Shown piece by piece: positions 61,021-64,000 of a stretch of 64,000 nucleotides of DNA. This DNA comes from Whalleya microplaca (taxonomy: Eukaryota; Ascomycota; Sordariomycetes; Xylariales; Xylariaceae). Made by a program: the position numbers and the translations under genes. Location: contig MU385800.1 of the NCBI GenBank assembly GCA_022497155.1, positions 24,856-88,855 on the forward strand. Reading direction: 5' to 3'. Numbering within the stretch: position 1 is the stretch's first letter; every line of letters begins with the position of its first letter. The notes beneath the pieces are model-generated. The model saw nothing but the letters and a program-made list of their open reading frames with translations, had not been told where the DNA came from and did not search any database.

Positions 61021-63905
61021 GATTAAGGGTGTGTGAGAATAATGTGAATAAATAAAAATGATGATAATAAAAGGAAGGAAAGACCCTTATAGCTATAGCC
61101 GAAGGCTACAGCTTTTAATATGGGTACGTGCTTTATTTAATTTATCTATCTTATTTATAAGTGGGGTTATTAAGTGACCCGCTGCTAGGTAACCCCGCTG
61201 CTATAGCGTATTAAAATGCCGGCTACGAAAAAATGGCTGCTGCCTTTAGCAGTATTTATATAGGCGTTTTCCGAAGCCGTTCTCGTTTTTTTTTAAGTAG
61301 CTAAAGAAGCTGTGGCTATGGTTGTGGTAGCTATGGAATGCCGCCATTATTATTAGGTAAGATGTACGGTCGCTTTTTATAGCGTTCCCAGTATTTCTTA
61401 ATTAATTTTAATAATTCTTGTAATTTATTTTTATTTTTTTATTTATTCCACTCGTTATTTTAGCTTTTTTATTTAATAAAGTATTAGAAGGTATTTTTCT
61501 TCTTGTTAAAATAGTGCTGCTTAATTATTTTAGTTTTATATATTTCGTAATTATTACTTTTATTATTTATATTTTAATCGGCTTTAATTAATTCTAGCGG
61601 CAGTCCTTATTTTTTAAATAAGTCTGATTTTTTTCGATCTTTAAAATATATAACTAAAATAACTGGATATATATTATAAGTATCGGGGATATTAAGACGG
61701 TACGTAAGCTTTCCGACGCGCTTTAAAATTTTTTATAGCTTTACTCTTTATTAGAAATATTTTTTAAATAGCTTTTTTAGCAAGTGGTATTTATTATAAA
61801 GCTTTAAGAAAACCTCGTTTCCGATATCGAACTTAATTGCCCGATATTTTTGGTTATATATTTATTTAATTTTAGTTGCGGCAAAATTTATAGCTAGTTT
61901 AGCATTTTATTGTAAATGTTATTATAGGGCTTTTATGTTATTAAAGGTCGTATTTACTTTTATACCGATTATTATATCGCGCGGGTTAAGTAATTTAAAG
62001 CCGAATAATTATTTATAAGGTATTAATCGAATCGCTTTTAAATAAGTATTATTTAGATTTTATTATAAAAATAGAAGTAATTTAAGCTAACTGCTTTTCG
62101 GATATATAAAGTAGTAGTATTTAATACCGATTTTAACTATCTGTACCTTTCGTTCGGAAAGTCTGTTTTTTTATAAGTGATATGCTATGGTTATAAGTAA
62201 TTTTGTCCTTAAGGCCTTCCAGATTCCTTTTTAAAAATCGGATATGAATTTTTTATTTCGGTTTAATATAATCCTTTTAGGGATCTTTTAATCAGATAAA
62301 AGTAGTTATCGCGTAAGAATTTCAGCCTAATTTTTAGCTGTATATTTAGTGTTATTTAATATTAGTATAGTTTTTTTTAAAGTTACGTAAGAGATTGGTA
62401 TAATATAATCGAAATAGTTTTTGTTATTCTTTTGTAATTTCTATGGTAAGTTATTAGTTTTTACTTTAGGGAGTCTTATAATAAAATCGATCGCAATCGT
62501 TTATATTAGTAATAAATCTTTAGGGCAAATTAGCTGGTAGTTTTTAGGTGGCTTTTTACGATCGGTTTAATAAAGTTTATATTTTAGATAGTGTTAAATA
62601 TATTTTTTAATAAGGTACGTTTTTTGTGCGATTATAAATTTTTTTAAATCTTATAATATGCGTTTTTCGCTAAAGTGATGCTTGTTATTATGGGCTGTGG
62701 CTAGAATATTTTTAACTAGCGCGTATAAGATATACAATTGACGATTCCCTAATCGGTTTATATTATATAAGAAATTGTGATTTATTTCGAAGGGGTAGCT
62801 TATACGGGATAATATGCCTTACGTTTTATTATATCTTTTGCGAATGTCGGCAATAATTTATAAGTATTTCGTATTTTTGTTATAAGCCTTATAAAATTTC
62901 TTTTTAGTATTGGTATTTATAACTGCTTTAGTTATTTCGGTTACGTTTTAAATGTTATTTAAAATTAGTGGCTCTTCTGTCCGTTTAAGTTTTCCTTTAA
63001 TATTTTTTTTATTTTAAATGGTGCGTAATTTGCTAAGAGTATTAGGTATAAAATTTAGTTTTCCTATTAAATGATATACCTAGAACTTATATTGCGATAA
63101 GTAAATGAAAGAGTTAATAAGCCGTTTATTAGCTCGCTTTAATAAGGAGGTGTTAAGTGTAGTCTAGTTTATAATCCCTTTTATAGCTAAGTAGTTTATT
63201 AAAACTATAATAAGCTTATTAAATAATTAGATAATAATGCGAAGTTTTTTAGTGGCCTAAATTAGGCAAGTTATTTCTAATTCGGAAAGGCTATATTTTA
63301 TCTTTGCGTTAGATAAGCAGCGGTTAAGGTATATAATTAGTAAGATTTGCGCTAACGGTATAGTTATACCGGGATATTATTTATATCTATTTTTTAGTTA
63401 AAACATTATAATTTTAAATCCCTATTTAATAAATTTATCTATTTAAAAAAAGAAAGGCTTATTTAAGTTATAATAATAAATTGCCGTTTCTTTATAAATG
63501 AGATTTTATATAGCTTTAAAAAATATAAGCTCCGCTTTAGTTAATTCGTAAAATATCGATCTATAATATACCTGTTTTTTGCCAGGATTATTATTATTTA
63601 CTTTTTTTGTTTTACGCCCTTTTGTTAGTAATGCTATCTTCCGTTTTTATAAAGGGTCGGCTAATTATATAAAATATGGGAAAAAAGGTCTTAAGAATCC
63701 GCTAGCTTTAAGGTATTATTTAAGAGCTTTTAACTATTAAGGGAATGCGATATTTCGGAAAGCTGTTAGTCGCTTTATTATTATAGTTATACTAAAAATG
63801 TTTACCCTAAATCCTAGCAGTTTTATAAAAGGATACCCGATAAAAGATTTTTTTAAAGACATTAAGACTTTTTTTTAGGCGAAAAGTTAAAAGATACGGT
63901 TTAAA
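61021..63905 (-). mobile_element. RIP-mutated Ty3/Gypsy retrotransposon relic (antisense)
   Basis: This AT-rich block has the opposite bias: G remains on the + strand and C is depleted. On the minus strand the translation at about 61687-61900, read through stops, shows the end of a Gypsy integrase: FDIGNEVFLKLYNKYHLLKK, then VGKLTYRLNIPDTYNIYPV. This is the basic C-terminal integrase module (two adjacent conserved segments about 20 residues apart). The element therefore runs right to left, with integrase, RNase H and reverse transcriptase remnants presumably at 62-63.9 kb and the 3' end/LTR near 61.02-61.4 kb, where TGTGTGAGAATAATG begins. Many stops (TAA, TAG) interrupt all frames. It is not functional. 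Confidence 0.8.
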
Positions 63906-64000
63906 TATTGTAATGGGGCAGGGGATTACGGGTATTGACAGCAGCTTAGGAGCCACTAGAAGCCCCCTAGAGCCACGTCACAGGGCACTCCACAGGGTAT
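63906..64000. other. Unmutated sequence after the RIP block
   Basis: Composition switches within a few bases to normal or GC-rich sequence that runs to the window edge (GCAGGGGATTACGGG, then CCCCCTAGAGCC). There is no ORF with features. It may be unique DNA flanking the repeat or a part of an element that escaped mutation. Confidence 0.5.

Overview
The window is nuclear DNA of a filamentous ascomycete (Pezizomycotina), most likely a Sordariomycete. The evidence is short introns of about 50-220 nt with GTAAGT/GTATGT-type donors and CTAAC/CTAAT branch points, a HET-domain gene, BTB and F-box family genes typical of these fungi, many TAGGTA/TACCTA-rich leaders, and an AT-rich block that looks mutated by repeat-induced point mutation (RIP). 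The genus cannot be read from the sequence alone.

Layout. 0-7.7 kb: the 3' part of a Dal5-type MFS transporter, a D-amino-acid oxidase, and a divergent pair of housekeeping genes, SNU23 (tri-snRNP splicing factor) and DPH5 (diphthamide synthesis). 10-16 kb: an F-box-like gene, a TLDc-domain gene and a small secreted protein. 18-24 kb: COPI coat subunit beta-prime and mannitol-1-phosphate dehydrogenase. 24-29.7 kb: a gene-poor stretch holding a clear 329-bp MITE and about 2.5 kb of degenerate coding-like sequence. 29.7-41 kb: a coiled-coil hypothetical protein, an MCT-type transporter, a BTB gene with an apparent frameshift, a secreted C69 peptidase and a HET gene. 42-46 kb: a metallophosphoesterase and two neighbouring nucleotidyltransferase-fold genes. 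46.7-52.4 kb: phosphoglucose isomerase and an Sch9-type AGC kinase. 52.4-60.1 kb: a gene desert with simple repeats and repeat fossils. 60.1-63.9 kb: RIP-mutated repeats, including an antisense Ty3/Gypsy pol relic.

Nineteen protein-coding loci are supported, seventeen of them apparently intact within the window; one is cut by the window edge and one carries a frameshift. For fourteen loci I joined exons by hand, using splice sites and reading frame. The genes are mostly unlinked in function. Core metabolism and growth control (PGI, M1P dehydrogenase, Sch9, COPI, DPH5, SNU23) are interspersed with accessory genes (HET, BTB, F-box, transporters, secreted proteins). There is no convincing secondary-metabolite cluster. 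The most notable points are the MITE with 50-bp perfect terminal repeats, the abrupt reversal of strand bias inside the RIP block, a repeat family with copies at 16 and 56 kb, the C69 peptidase with Ser where the nucleophilic Cys is expected, and the tandem nucleotidyltransferase-like genes.
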